Source of the DNA: RHKX01 sp041393495
Lineage (GTDB): Bacteria > Actinomycetota > Thermoleophilia > Solirubrobacterales > 70-9
DNA: 64,000 nucleotides
Direction of reading: 5' to 3'
Assembly: GCA_041393495.1 (NCBI GenBank)
Contig: JAWKKA010000003.1
Coordinates: 62,001-126,000, forward strand
The notes beneath the pieces were generated by a model, which made no database searches, was not told where the DNA came from, and saw nothing but the letters and a program-made list of their open reading frames with translations. Positions 15,362 to 24,113 of the stretch are shown here, in pieces (position 1 is the first letter of the stretch; each line of letters opens with the position of its first letter). The translations under genes were made by a program, and so were the position numbers.

Positions 15362-16765
15362 TCAGCGCTGCCTGATCCCGCGCAGGAACGGGATCAGCTT
15401 CTTGAGGAAGCTGTTGACGTCGGGCGCCGCCGAGCTCGGGTCGTTGTGGGCGTAGGTCCTCGCGCGGTTGGCGAGGGTCAGGTTCGCCGCGGGGATTCCG
15501 GACTGCTCGGCGAGCGCCGCCGCGGCGGCCGGGACCCGTTCGCCGCCGAGGGCGGCGCCGAACGCGTAGATCCGCAGGTCGTGGTCGAGGTCGCCGCCGT
15601 GGGTGGCGTGGACCTCGAGGACGCCCTGCGCCGGGTTCGCGATCCCGTTGCCGACCGCTCCGGCGTCGATCGTCAGCCGCCTCGGGTGATACCAGGCGGT
15701 GCCGTCGAGGCCCGTCAACCCCCAGCCGGCGAACATCGACGCCCACCGGTTCAGCGGGGTGATCGCGCCGTCCCGATCCCAGCCGCGCACCTCGCCCGAA
15801 GTCGCGAGGTGTCCGGCATGGACCTGGGCGGCGGCCAGCGACGGCGGCGAGGTCCCGACATCGGTGGCGTATCCGTAGGCCGCCTTGTTCGTGGCCGGCA
15901 CGGGTGATTTCAGGTCGGCCGGCAGCAGCGGCCAGGTTTCCATGATCGAGGGTCGATCCGGTGCGACGATGGCGAGCGTCGAGCCGACCGTGCCGAACAA
16001 CCCCGCGAACGGCGCCGGAATCCCCCCGAACGCGAGCCACGGCGAGCTGCTCCGGAGATCGGCGAGCGCCGTCCGCGCATCGGCGGGGCTGATCGGCGTT
16101 GTCCGGCTGGCCCCGTCGATCAGGATCAATCCGGAGAGAGCGTCGCCGCCGGCGACGCCCTTGAAGTCCCAGGTCGCGTAGGCGGTGGTGATCGTGCCGC
16201 CGAGCGAGTGGCCGCCCATCGCGACGTTGCGGCCGTGGCGGGAGGCGAGCCGGACGACCCGGTGGAGGTCCTGGATCTCGACGTTCATCCCCCAGTTGCG
16301 CGCGAACGGGACGTCGGCGTCGACCACCGGCTCGTAGTGGTCGACGATCGCGGGATCGGACAGGTAGCCGAGGTAGTAGTCGAACAGGTCCCGGCCGGTC
16401 GCCTTGCCGCGCTTGGCGGCATCGACCATCGACTGGTCCTCGAGGAGGTTCTCGCGGCGCTCGACCGACCAGACCTGCCAGCTCGGGAGCCGACGGACGA
16501 TCGTCTTCGCGAGCGGTTCGAAGTACCCGCCCCCGGCCGAGGTCCCGGGGTTGAGGACGAGCACGTTCGGCGCCTTCAGCTCGCCGGTCTTGACGATGCC
16601 GACCCTGTTCAGCTCGGCCGGGGTCCCGTTCGCCCGGAACCCGTCGATGACCACGAACCGGACCGGCACCTTCGCCTCGGCGGCGTCGGCGGCGCCGGCG
16701 AGAGCGATGACGGCGACGACGACGGCGGCGAGCGCCCGGATCGACAGGGCGGGACGGGTGGGCAA
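15362..16765 (-). CDS. Secreted alpha/beta hydrolase
   Basis: 467 residues with a signal peptide (residues 1-31, ending AGAADAAEAK). The nucleophile elbow is GGHSLGG (Ser187), preceded by an oxyanion region NPGTSAGGGYFEP. Candidate acid and base residues are spread in the C-terminal half (THGGDLDHDLRIY and THGG). It resembles large actinobacterial extracellular lipases/esterases, but no lid or specificity motif stands out. TTG start with GAGGGAG Shine-Dalgarno. Convergent with the flavoprotein gene. Confidence 0.82.
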   Translation of the reverse strand: MPTRPALSIRALAAVVVAVIALAGAADAAEAKVPVRFVVIDGFRANGTPAELNRVGIVKTGELKAPNVLVLNPGTSAGGGYFEPLAKTIVRRLPSWQVWSVERRENLLEDQSMVDAAKRGKATGRDLFDYYLGYLSDPAIVDHYEPVVDADVPFARNWGMNVEIQDLHRVVRLASRHGRNVAMGGHSLGGTITTAYATWDFKGVAGGDALSGLILIDGASRTTPISPADARTALADLRSSSPWLAFGGIPAPFAGLFGTVGSTLAIVAPDRPSIMETWPLLPADLKSPVPATNKAAYGYATDVGTSPPSLAAAQVHAGHLATSGEVRGWDRDGAITPLNRWASMFAGWGLTGLDGTAWYHPRRLTIDAGAVGNGIANPAQGVLEVHATHGGDLDHDLRIYAFGAALGGERVPAAAAALAEQSGIPAANLTLANRARTYAHNDPSSAAPDVNSFLKKLIPFLRGIRQR

Positions 16766-16823
16766 GGCTTGGCTCCCTCGGGTCGGTCGCGGACGCCGGG
16801 CCGGCGCCGGGACGGCTCAAGGA

Positions 16824-16912
16824 TACGTCCGTCGTCCCAGGCCGGGCACGTCGGCCGTCCCGGTCGGATCCGTCCGCCGTCGCGATCGGGTACGTCGGCC
16901 GTCCCGGTCAGG
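16824..16912. repeat. Four-copy ~22 bp tandem repeat
   Basis: Units at 16824-16846, 16847-16868, 16869-16890 and 16891-16912 share ACGTCGGCCGTCCCGGTC with a few changes. The last unit contains the stop codon of the upstream minus-strand membrane protein (16908-16910). The array sits in the 5' region of the hydrolase gene. Confidence 0.85.
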
Positions 16913-17225
16913 CGACGGTCGGGCCGGGGGCGGCCGTGAGCCTCCCGCGGCCGTTCGGGCCGTCGTCGTGGCGGCTCGGGTGATCCTCGTAGCGGACCTC
17001 GATGTCGGGGGCGAGGATCGTCCAGGCGATCCAGCCGGCGAGCCAGAGCAGCCCGACGACCACGATCACGACGATCGCCGTGCGGCTCAGCCGGGTGTCG
17101 GTGGCGGGATGGCCGCTGCCGGGCGCCGGCGAGGGGCCGACGTGATCGGCGCCGTCGGTCGCGGGCCCGCCCGAGGTGCCGGCGCCATCGGTTCCGGGCC
17201 CGCTCGAGGGCGGAATCGCCTCCAT
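16908..17225 (-). CDS. Single-pass membrane protein, 105 residues
   Basis: A Pro/Gly/Asp-rich N-terminal tail (1-45), one strong membrane helix (TAIVVIVVVGLLWLAGWIAWTIL) and a polar tail (DIEVRYEDHPSRHDDG). No family recognised. Coding status is supported by the helix, by codon bias, and by a leaderless promoter box divergent from that of the TatA-like gene. The last residues derive from a tandem repeat, so the C-terminal end may be recently altered. Confidence 0.6.
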   Translation of the reverse strand: MEAIPPSSGPGTDGAGTSGGPATDGADHVGPSPAPGSGHPATDTRLSRTAIVVIVVVGLLWLAGWIAWTILAPDIEVRYEDHPSRHDDGPNGRGRLTAAPGPTVA

Positions 17226-17232
17226 GGACCGG

Positions 17233-17238
17233 AGCCTA
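17233..17238 (-). promoter_or_regulatory. -10 box TAGGCT of 105-residue membrane protein gene, leaderless
   Basis: On the minus strand TAGGCT lies seven bases before the ATG at 17225. Confidence 0.5.
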
Positions 17239-17345
17239 GCCGCAGGACCCGACCACTTGGCCCAGCTTGGCGGGCCGGGGCCCCGAAGGGCCTGCCGGCC
17301 GCAGAGCCGTGTGGCCTTCGCCGGCGATCGGGCTGCGGCGATCGG

Positions 17346-17351
17346 TAGGCT
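17346..17351 (+). promoter_or_regulatory. -10 box TAGGCT of tatA-like gene, leaderless
   Basis: TAGGCT lies six bases before the GTG at 17358 and is identical to the divergent box at 17233-17238. Confidence 0.5.
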
Positions 17352-17357
17352 CGGGCC

Positions 17358-17690
17358 GTGGGCATCGGCGTCCTCGAGATCCTCATCCTCGTCGTGATCG
17401 CGCTGATCGTGTTCGGCGCCTACAAGCGCCTGCCCGCGCTCGGCCGCTCGGCCGGGACCGGCGTGCGCAAAGGCGGCGAGAAGGCGAAGGTGCTGTCGGG
17501 TCAGGTGCGGAAGCGGGCCGAGGGGGTCGACACCGCAAAGATCGGCGAGTCGGTCGGGAAGGGGATCCGGGAAGCCCGCGAGGTCCGCGACTCGGTCAAG
17601 GGCGGCCTCGGCGGCGATTCACCGGCCGAGCAGTCCGAGCGTGATGCGGCGTCCGGCTCCGGCGGCTCGGAGCGCTCCGCAGGGAGCTGA
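17358..17690 (+). CDS. TatA/TatB-like twin-arginine translocase subunit
   Basis: 110 residues: an N-terminal membrane helix (GVLEILILVVIALIVFG) joined through the FG hinge to an amphipathic helix (AYKRLPALGRSAGTGVRKG), then a long charged, Ser/Gly-rich tail. This is the TatA/B architecture; the unusually long second region leans toward TatB-like size. No tatC is in the window, so assignment as a working Tat component is uncertain. GTG start with leaderless promoter. The downstream YjbQ gene follows after eight bases. Confidence 0.75.
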   Translation: MGIGVLEILILVVIALIVFGAYKRLPALGRSAGTGVRKGGEKAKVLSGQVRKRAEGVDTAKIGESVGKGIREAREVRDSVKGGLGGDSPAEQSERDAASGSGGSERSAGS

Positions 17691-17698
17691 GCCCGCCG

Positions 17699-18118
17699 TT
17701 GTGGGCGCAGCGCGAGTTCGCGCTCGAGCCGCGATCGCGGGGCTTTCACCTGATCACCCGCGAGGTCGTCGCCGCGGTCCCCGAGCTCGACCGCGTCGGG
17801 ACCGGCCTGCTCCATCTGCTGATCCTCCACACCTCGGCGTCCCTCGCCCTGAACGAGAACGCGAGCCCCGACGTCCGCGTCGACCTCGAGAGCTGGTTCA
17901 ACGAGGCCGTCCGCGAGGACGCGCCCCGGTGGCGACACACGCTCGAGGGGCCCGACGACATGCCGGCGCACGTCAAGTCGGTCCTGATCGGGCCGTCGCT
18001 GACGCTGCCGGTCGCCTCCGGGTCGCTGCGGCTCGGGACCTGGCAGGGGATCTACCTCTGCGAGCACCGCGACCGCGGTGGCGCGCGGCGGATCGTGGCC
18101 ACGCTCAGCGGCGAGTGA
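17699..18118 (+). CDS. YjbQ family protein (UPF0047, secondary thiamine-phosphate synthase type)
   Basis: 139 residues. GFHLITREVVAAV, GLLHLLILHTSASLALNENASPDV and WRHTLEGPDDMPAHVKSVL, then GTWQGIYLCEHRD are the conserved YjbQ blocks, with the His/Glu residues thought to be catalytic. In E. coli the protein has weak thiamine phosphate synthase activity, but the physiological role is not known. Start is TTG eight bases after the TatA-like stop, an operon arrangement with AGGGAG as likely Shine-Dalgarno. Confidence 0.88.
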   Translation: MWAQREFALEPRSRGFHLITREVVAAVPELDRVGTGLLHLLILHTSASLALNENASPDVRVDLESWFNEAVREDAPRWRHTLEGPDDMPAHVKSVLIGPSLTLPVASGSLRLGTWQGIYLCEHRDRGGARRIVATLSGE

Positions 18119-18201
18119 TCAGGTGAGCGCTCGGGCTCCCCCGCCGGGGTCGCTCGCGCCGACATCCCGGCGCCATCCACCCCAGCGGGCCGACGGCGAG
18201 C

Positions 18202-18278
18202 CGCCCGCCGGCTGGCGGCGCCCGGTCCCCGCGCCGGTAACGCCCGCCGGCCGGCGGCGTCCGGGCCCGCGCCGGTCA
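18202..18278. repeat. Two-copy ~39 bp direct tandem repeat
   Basis: Copies 18202-18240 and 18241-18278 both begin CGCCCGCCGG and end GCGCCGGT(A/C)A. The second copy contains the stop codon of the LigD-type polymerase gene (18276-18278). Confidence 0.85.
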
Positions 18279-19166
18279 CGCGCGCCCGGCGGGCAGCGCT
18301 CGCGCCCGTCGCCCGAACCCCGGCCAGGGATTGCCGGCCTCCGCGATCCGCTCGGCGCAGTTGCCGATCGTCCAGCGATCCGGTCCGAGTCCGCGGTCGG
18401 AGAGCTCGTCCCAGCGGATCGGCATCGCGACCGGGGCGGTCGGGCGGGCCCGAACCGCGTACGGCGCGACCGCGTGCTGGGCGTAGTTGATGCGGTTGAC
18501 GTCGACGAAGATCCGCGTGCCGCGGTCGGCCTTGCGCCACTCGAGCGTCAGGTTGCGGGGATCGTCGGCGACCATCGCCTCGGCGAGGACCCGGGCCCAG
18601 GCGTGGACCGTCGCGAAGTCGTGGCCGCGGCGGAGTGGGCAGACGACGTGGACGCCGCGCGAGCCGGTGACCATCGCGAACGGGACGAGCCCCGCGTCTC
18701 GGAGGCGCTCACCGGCCGCGCGGGCGGCAGCGCGAACGGCCGCGAAGCCGGCCCCCGGCGAGGGATCGAAGTCGAGGATCAGGCGGTCGGGCTCGCGCGG
18801 GCGGTCGACGCGCGACAGCCAGGCGTGGGGGGTGACCACGTTCTGGCCGGCGAGATAGACGAGGGTGGCGGCGTCGGCGCCGACGACCTGGACCAGCGAG
18901 CCACCGCGCTTGGCCACCTCCGCGCGGCCGATCCAATCCGGAAAGTGGGGCGGCACCGACTTCATGTAATAGCCCGCGGCGCCGACCCCGTCGGGGAAGA
19001 CCTGGAAGGTCAGCGGCCGGTCGCGCACGAGCGGCGCCATCAGGCCGCCGACGCGCTCGTAATGGCGGGCGAGGTCGAGCTTGGTCAGCCCGGCCGCCGG
19101 GAACATGACCTTGTCCGGGTGGGTGATCGCGATCGAACGCCGTCCGCAGCGGACCTCCGTGCTCAT
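18276..19166 (-). CDS. LigD-type DNA polymerase/primase domain protein (NHEJ)
   Basis: 296 residues forming a stand-alone archaeo-eukaryotic primase domain as in the polymerase module of LigD. THPDKVMFPAAGLTKLDLARHYERV is the family start; the catalytic Asp pair is LILDFDPSPG, and GSRGVHVVCPLRRGHDFATV contains the nucleotide-binding Ser/His. It fills gaps with nucleotides during double-strand-break joining. Its ATG overlaps the stop of the ATP-dependent ligase gene (ATGA), so the two LigD activities are separate but co-expressed. No Ku gene is in the window. Confidence 0.92.
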   Translation of the reverse strand: MSTEVRCGRRSIAITHPDKVMFPAAGLTKLDLARHYERVGGLMAPLVRDRPLTFQVFPDGVGAAGYYMKSVPPHFPDWIGRAEVAKRGGSLVQVVGADAATLVYLAGQNVVTPHAWLSRVDRPREPDRLILDFDPSPGAGFAAVRAAARAAGERLRDAGLVPFAMVTGSRGVHVVCPLRRGHDFATVHAWARVLAEAMVADDPRNLTLEWRKADRGTRIFVDVNRINYAQHAVAPYAVRARPTAPVAMPIRWDELSDRGLGPDRWTIGNCAERIAEAGNPWPGFGRRARALPAGRA

Positions 19167-20137
19167 CCCTCCCGCACCACCTCGCTCGCGGACTTGTCGT
19201 CGCGGAGGCCGAGGAACCGGGGGTGCCGTAACCGGCCATGGCGCGTCCACTCGCTGAAGCCGACCTGGGCGACGAGCGCCGGCTCGACCCAATGCGGGCG
19301 CTTGACGTCGATCGACCGGCGGTCGGCGAACGGGCAATCGGGCGTCGCGAGGTTCTCGAGCCGCTCGCCGAGCGAGGCGAGGGTGGCCTCGTCGAACCCG
19401 GTGCCGACCCGACCGGCGTAGCGCAGCTCGCCGTCCTGCCAGTAGCCGAGCAGGAGCGCGCCGAACCGGCTCCGCCTCCCGCGCGGGTCGGTCCAGCCGC
19501 CGATCACGAGCTCCTGGCCCTGCTCGCACTTGAACTTCAGCCAGTCGCGGGACCGGCGCTCGGTGTAGGTCGAGGCGGCCCGCTTCGCGATCAGCCCCTC
19601 CCAGCCCCTCCGGCACGCCTCCGCGAAGAGCGCCTCGCCGTCCTCGTTCCGATAGGGCGTCAGCCGGATCGGATCATCGAACCCGATGCTGTGGCGGAGC
19701 AGCCGCTTGCGGCTCCGCAACGGCAGTCGGCGAACGTCGAACCCGTCGAGCCAGAGCAGGTCGAACGCGTAGTAGACGACCGGCACGGGGCGCTGCCTGC
19801 GGCGGGCGAGGAGCGAGAAGCTCGTCCGGGCGCCCTCGAAGGCGACGATCTCGCCATCGATCGCGAACCGCCTGCAGCGGTTGGCGGCGAGCGCCGCGGC
19901 GATCTCCGGGTAGCGATCGTCGATCGGCAGGTCGTTGCGGGAGAGAAGCCGGACCGAGGAGCCATCGCGGATCGCGATGCAGCGGATCCCGTCGAGCTTG
20001 CGCTCGAAGATCCAGCTCGGGTCGCTGAAGCGGCGATCGGTGAGCACCGCCTTCATCGGCGCCGCGTGGGTCGGCGCCGGGGCGCGAACGAGCCGCGCTC
20101 GATCCGCCTCGGAGAGCTCGGCGAGGGCGACGTTCAC
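19163..20137 (-). CDS. ATP-dependent DNA ligase (LigC/LigD ligase-domain type)
   Basis: 324 residues from GTG 20137. Motif I FERKLDGIRC carries the nucleotidylated Lys47; motif III is FAIDGEIVAFEG, motif IV GWEGLIAKRA and motif V DWLKFKCEQ. The C-terminal OB-fold begins ELVIGGWTDPRGRRSRFGALLLGYW. Length and order fit the single-subunit NHEJ ligases. Upstream in-frame sequence lacks coding character. Together with the overlapping polymerase gene it reproduces LigD without the nuclease domain. Confidence 0.92.
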   Translation of the reverse strand: MNVALAELSEADRARLVRAPAPTHAAPMKAVLTDRRFSDPSWIFERKLDGIRCIAIRDGSSVRLLSRNDLPIDDRYPEIAAALAANRCRRFAIDGEIVAFEGARTSFSLLARRRQRPVPVVYYAFDLLWLDGFDVRRLPLRSRKRLLRHSIGFDDPIRLTPYRNEDGEALFAEACRRGWEGLIAKRAASTYTERRSRDWLKFKCEQGQELVIGGWTDPRGRRSRFGALLLGYWQDGELRYAGRVGTGFDEATLASLGERLENLATPDCPFADRRSIDVKRPHWVEPALVAQVGFSEWTRHGRLRHPRFLGLRDDKSASEVVREG

Positions 20138-20288
20138 GTGGCACGCCCCACGGCAGCCTCGATCGAGATTCGCGTTGCACCGCCTCCGGGCGGGCGCCGC
20201 GACCCGCCCGCCGGAACGCTGCCGGGTTCGGCCCGAACGCTCCCGTGGCGCCGTCGATCGCTCATCTCCGTCAGTCTTCCGGAAACCG

Positions 20289-21047
20289 TTGCCGTTGCTG
20301 GATGAGGTGATCGAAGCGCACGGGGGAGAGGACGCCTGGTCGCGAGCCGGGCGCATCCGCCTCCGCGCCCGGTCGGGAGGCCTGTTGCTGCGGACGAGGG
20401 CGCCCGGCAACCGGTTCGCCGACGTGCGGATCGAGGCCGCGATCGGGGAGCGGCGCGCCACTGCCCGCCCGTTCCCGGCGCCGGGTCGGGTCGGCATCTA
20501 CGAGGGCGGCGGCGTCCGGATCGAGTCCGACGCCGGCGAGGTGCTCGAGTCCCGGTCCGACCCGCGGGCGCTGTTCTTCGGCCGTCCGGGGCTGCGGCGC
20601 AACTTCCGCTGGGACGCGCTCGACCTCGTCTACTTCGCGGGGTACGCGTGGTGGAACTACCTCAATCATCCGTGGTTGCTCACCGCACCCGGATGTATGG
20701 TCGCCGAGGGTGAGTGGCGCCGCCACGGCGCGGCGGGTTGGCGCCGGCTCGACGTGACCTTCCCGCCCGGGATCGACACCCACAGCCGCCACCAGTCGTT
20801 CTACTACGACGACGACCTGCGGCTCCGCCGCCACGACTACGTGGCCGAGGTCGTCGGTCGCTGGGCCCGCGCCGCACACCTCTGCGACCGGCATCGTCGC
20901 GTGGGCGGGCTGCTGCTGGCGACCCGGCGTCGCGTCCATCCGATCGGGCCCGGCGGTCGCCCGCTGCCCGCCCCGACGCTGGTCAGCCTCGACCTCGACG
21001 AGATCGAGGTCGTTCCCCGCGACGGGACCGCCGCGCCGCCCGGCTGA
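20289..21047 (+). CDS. Conserved hypothetical protein, ~252 residues
   Basis: Soluble beta-rich protein starting PLLDEVIEAHGGEDAWSRAGRIRLRARSGG, a start seen in a family of actinobacterial proteins of unknown function, followed by VRIESDAGEVLESRSDPRALF, LDLVYFAGYAWWNYLNHPWLL and HSRHQSFYYDDDLRLRRHDYVAEVVG. No catalytic motif. I place the start at TTG 20289, where coding character begins; a GTG at 20307 is an alternative. Divergent from the ligase gene with ~150 bases between. Confidence 0.72.
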   Translation: MPLLDEVIEAHGGEDAWSRAGRIRLRARSGGLLLRTRAPGNRFADVRIEAAIGERRATARPFPAPGRVGIYEGGGVRIESDAGEVLESRSDPRALFFGRPGLRRNFRWDALDLVYFAGYAWWNYLNHPWLLTAPGCMVAEGEWRRHGAAGWRRLDVTFPPGIDTHSRHQSFYYDDDLRLRRHDYVAEVVGRWARAAHLCDRHRRVGGLLLATRRRVHPIGPGGRPLPAPTLVSLDLDEIEVVPRDGTAAPPG

Positions 21048-21129
21048 CGGCTCGACCGACAGCGGATCGCCCGGGGCCTTCTGCCGCCCGGCCGCGGCGA
21101 TTCCGGCGCGCGGGCGCGCGACCGTCCGA

Positions 21130-21483
21130 TCAGCGCAGCGCGGCGACCGCGTCGTCGACGCTGCCGTAGATCGAGATCGCCTCGTAGGCGCCGGCGATCC
21201 GCAGCAGCCGCTCGACCTGATCCTTGGCGCAGCACATCGCCAACGAGACCCCCTCGACCCGCTCGAGGTCGCGCCAGGCTGCGATGATCAGCGCGAGCCC
21301 GCTCGAGTCGATGAACTCGCAGTCGGACAGGTCGATCAGGACCGATCCCTCATCACCGTTGCGGGCCCGGCGCAGCTCACGCTCGAGGGCCGGGGCGGTG
21401 TCGAGGTCGAGCTCCCCGACGACCGAGATCATCTGGATCGGGCCGTCGAGCCGCTCCGTCTTGGCCTCGAAGGGGGAAGGCAT
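21130..21483 (-). CDS. STAS-domain anti-sigma factor antagonist (RsbV-like)
   Basis: 117 residues, a single STAS domain. GELDLDTAPALERELR and LIDLSDCEFIDSSGLALIIAAWRD hold the DSSG site whose Ser is phosphorylated by RsbW-type kinases. When dephosphorylated by a SpoIIE-type phosphatase, such proteins bind the kinase and free the sigma factor. It is divergent from exactly such a phosphatase, only 20 bases away, and the kinase and sigma factor follow. Confidence 0.92.
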   Translation of the reverse strand: MPSPFEAKTERLDGPIQMISVVGELDLDTAPALERELRRARNGDEGSVLIDLSDCEFIDSSGLALIIAAWRDLERVEGVSLAMCCAKDQVERLLRIAGAYEAISIYGSVDDAVAALR

Positions 21484-21495
21484 CAGGCACCCCCG

Positions 21496-21501
21496 ATCCT
21501 A
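21496..21501 (-). promoter_or_regulatory. -10 box TAGGAT of STAS gene
   Basis: On the minus strand TAGGAT lies 12 bases before the ATG at 21483, with GGGGGTG as possible Shine-Dalgarno between them. It occupies most of the 20-base divergent gap. Confidence 0.45.
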
Positions 21502-21503
21502 AC

Positions 21504-24113
21504 GTGATTCCTGCGGGCGAACCGACAAGGCACAATCCCTTCCTGCACGTGGGTGATGGGCGGACACCATCGGGGGGCCGCGAACGGATCGGGTTCGGAT
21601 CGTCGCTCTGGAGCGGGCTCGTTCCCGCGCTGATCGCCCTCGGCGGTCTCGCGATCCTCGACCTTCAGGACGACCTGACGGTCACCGGGTTCTTCGCGAT
21701 CGTCCCGCTCACGGCCGCGCTCAGCGCCAACCCGAGGGTGACCGGCGCCGTCGCGGTCGTCACGGTCGCGCTCGCAGCCGTCTCCGGCACGTGGAACCAC
21801 AACTTCGACACGACCGACTTCTGGGTTCGGCTCGCGTTGATCGTCGCCGCCTGCCTCTTCTCCTACTACGTCGCGGCCACGATCGAGCGCAGCAACAGGA
21901 CCGCGCGCCGGCTCGAGTTGCTCGACCGCGTCGCGGCGAGCACCAGCGGCGAGCCGACCTTGGCCGAGGCGCTGAGGCGGGTGTCCGAGATCGCGGTGCC
22001 GGAGCTGGCCGACATCTGCATCATCGACGGGATCTCCGGCGATCGGTTGCAACGGCTCGAGGTCCGCGCGGCGGGACCCGACGCCGAGCGGCTCGAGGCC
22101 GGGCTCGGCGGGCGCGAGCCGACGATCCCGGACGAGCTGTTCGTGGGCCGCGAGGCTGACCTCGGGCCGGTCCTGCGCCGTTTCGTCGGCGATCGCCACC
22201 TGCGGTCGATGGCACATTCCGACGCCGACCTCGCCTTCCTGCGCTCGCTCGGCGTCCGCTCCTACATCAGCGTCGCGCTGCGATCACGGGGCCGGCGGAT
22301 CGGCGCGCTGACGCTGGTCCAATCGCTGTCGGGCCGCCGCCAGGGCGAGGAGGATGCCCGCTTCAGCAACCTGCTCGCCGATCGCGTCGCCCTCGCGCTC
22401 GACAACGCGGGGCTGTTCTCGGACCTCGAGAGCGTCGAGCGCCGCATGGACACGGTGATGACCGTGCTCGACGAGCCGGTCGCGATCATCGACCGGGCCG
22501 GCAGGCTGGTCTTCGCCAACGACGCGATCGCCGCGCTGGCGGGCGCGGCGAGCCGGGCGGAGCTGCTCGCGGCCGGCGATGGCGGACCCGCTTTCGACGT
22601 CTACGACGAGGACGGCGGCATCATCGCCCGCGACAGAATGCCCTGGGAGATCGTGCGCGAGCAGACCGGCAGGGTCGTCCGGCTCGTCCAGCCGCTGCAC
22701 GGCGAGGAGACCTGGGTCCGGGTCCGCTCCCGCGACATCGAGGGCGGCGACGGCCGTGCCGTCTACACGGTCGCCGCGTTCGAGGACGTGACCGAGATGA
22801 AGTTCGCCGAGTTCGCGCAGTCGGTGTTCGCGAGCATCGGCGAGTTGCTCGAGGCGTCGATGGACCCGGACCTGATGCTGGAGCGGCTCGTCCGCCTGCT
22901 CGTCCCGCGACTCGCCGACGCCTCCGCGGTGCTGCTCCCGGCGCGCGACGGGACCCTCGTGCCGGCGGCGGTCGCCGACGTCGATCCCGATCGCGAGCGC
23001 GCGCTGCACGCGCTGATCGACCGCGTCGCCCTGCGCCGCGACGCCCCCGGGATGGCGGCGATGCTCGCCTCGCGGGAGCCGATCGTCGCCGCGACCCGCT
23101 CTCCCGAGGGTTGGCCGGAGGCGGCCGAGCCGCTGGCGGCCGGTCTGCAGGCCCTCGGGGTCGGCTCGGCGATGGGCCAGCCGCTGCTGATCGGCAATCG
23201 CCTCGTCGGCGTCATCGGATTCGCCAACCGCCGCGAGCGACGCGATTTCACCGCCCTCGATCAGCGCGTCGCACTGCGGATCTCCGAGCGGGTCGCGCTG
23301 GCGATCGAGAACGCCCGCATCGCGCGCGAGCGCAGCGAGATCGCCGACACCCTCCAGAAGAGCCTGCGGCCGCCCGGGATCCCGTCGATACCCGGCTGGT
23401 CGCTGGCAGCCCTCTACGCGCCGGCCGGGAGCGAGAACCAGGCCGGAGGGGACTTCTACGACCTGCTCCGGATCGAGGACGGCTGGATGGCGGTGGTCGG
23501 GGACGTCACCGGTCACGGCGCCTGGGCGGCCTCGCTGACCGCGCTCGCCCGCCACACGCTACGGACGGCGAGCTCGCTCACGAACGATCCCCACCGGGCC
23601 CTCGCCGAGCTCAACCGGGCGCTGCTCGAGCGGGCGGGAGGGGCCCTTTGCAGCGTCGCCGTGCTCACCCTCGATCAGCCCGCGACCGGCGCGGTGCGGG
23701 TCGCCCTGGCGGGGCATCCGCCCCCGCTTCTGATCCGCGGCGGCGCGATCAGCGAGGTCCACCCGGCAGGGCCGGTTCTCGGCGCCTTCGAGGACGCGAG
23801 CTGGGAGATCGCGACGCTCCGGCTCGATCCCGGCGATCGACTGCTCGTCTACACCGACGGCGTCGTCGAGGCCCGCGGCCGCGACGGACGCTTCGGTCAG
23901 GAGCGGCTCTCGCGGCTCATGCGCCCGGCCGAGGGTCCCGAGGAGACGATCCGGAGGGTCCGCGGCGAGCTCGAGGCATTCGCGGCCGACGGGCTCGACG
24001 ACGACGCGGCGGCGCTCGCGGTCATGCTCGACGTTCGCGGCGACCCCGGCATCGGCGATCATGCCGACCAGGGTGAGCACGCCACGGCGCAAGCGGCGGT
24101 TTCGGCACCGTGA
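21504..24113 (+). CDS. SpoIIE-type PP2C phosphatase with membrane, GAF, PAS and GAF sensors (RsbU/RsbP-like)
   Basis: 869 residues: three to four membrane helices (30-130), a GAF-like domain (~145-300), a PAS domain (~305-430, DTVMTVLDEPVAIIDRAGRL), a second GAF domain (~445-605) and a C-terminal SpoIIE phosphatase (~620-855). The phosphatase shows AGSENQAGGDFYDLL, VVGDVTGHGAWAA, and YTDGVVEARG plus DDDAAALAVML, holding the metal-binding Asp residues. It should dephosphorylate the divergent STAS protein. GTG start at 21504 lacks a Shine-Dalgarno; GTG 21549 is an alternative. Its stop overlaps the kinase start. Confidence 0.92.
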   Translation: MIPAGEPTRHNPFLHVGDGRTPSGGRERIGFGSSLWSGLVPALIALGGLAILDLQDDLTVTGFFAIVPLTAALSANPRVTGAVAVVTVALAAVSGTWNHNFDTTDFWVRLALIVAACLFSYYVAATIERSNRTARRLELLDRVAASTSGEPTLAEALRRVSEIAVPELADICIIDGISGDRLQRLEVRAAGPDAERLEAGLGGREPTIPDELFVGREADLGPVLRRFVGDRHLRSMAHSDADLAFLRSLGVRSYISVALRSRGRRIGALTLVQSLSGRRQGEEDARFSNLLADRVALALDNAGLFSDLESVERRMDTVMTVLDEPVAIIDRAGRLVFANDAIAALAGAASRAELLAAGDGGPAFDVYDEDGGIIARDRMPWEIVREQTGRVVRLVQPLHGEETWVRVRSRDIEGGDGRAVYTVAAFEDVTEMKFAEFAQSVFASIGELLEASMDPDLMLERLVRLLVPRLADASAVLLPARDGTLVPAAVADVDPDRERALHALIDRVALRRDAPGMAAMLASREPIVAATRSPEGWPEAAEPLAAGLQALGVGSAMGQPLLIGNRLVGVIGFANRRERRDFTALDQRVALRISERVALAIENARIARERSEIADTLQKSLRPPGIPSIPGWSLAALYAPAGSENQAGGDFYDLLRIEDGWMAVVGDVTGHGAWAASLTALARHTLRTASSLTNDPHRALAELNRALLERAGGALCSVAVLTLDQPATGAVRVALAGHPPPLLIRGGAISEVHPAGPVLGAFEDASWEIATLRLDPGDRLLVYTDGVVEARGRDGRFGQERLSRLMRPAEGPEETIRRVRGELEAFAADGLDDDAAALAVMLDVRGDPGIGDHADQGEHATAQAAVSAP

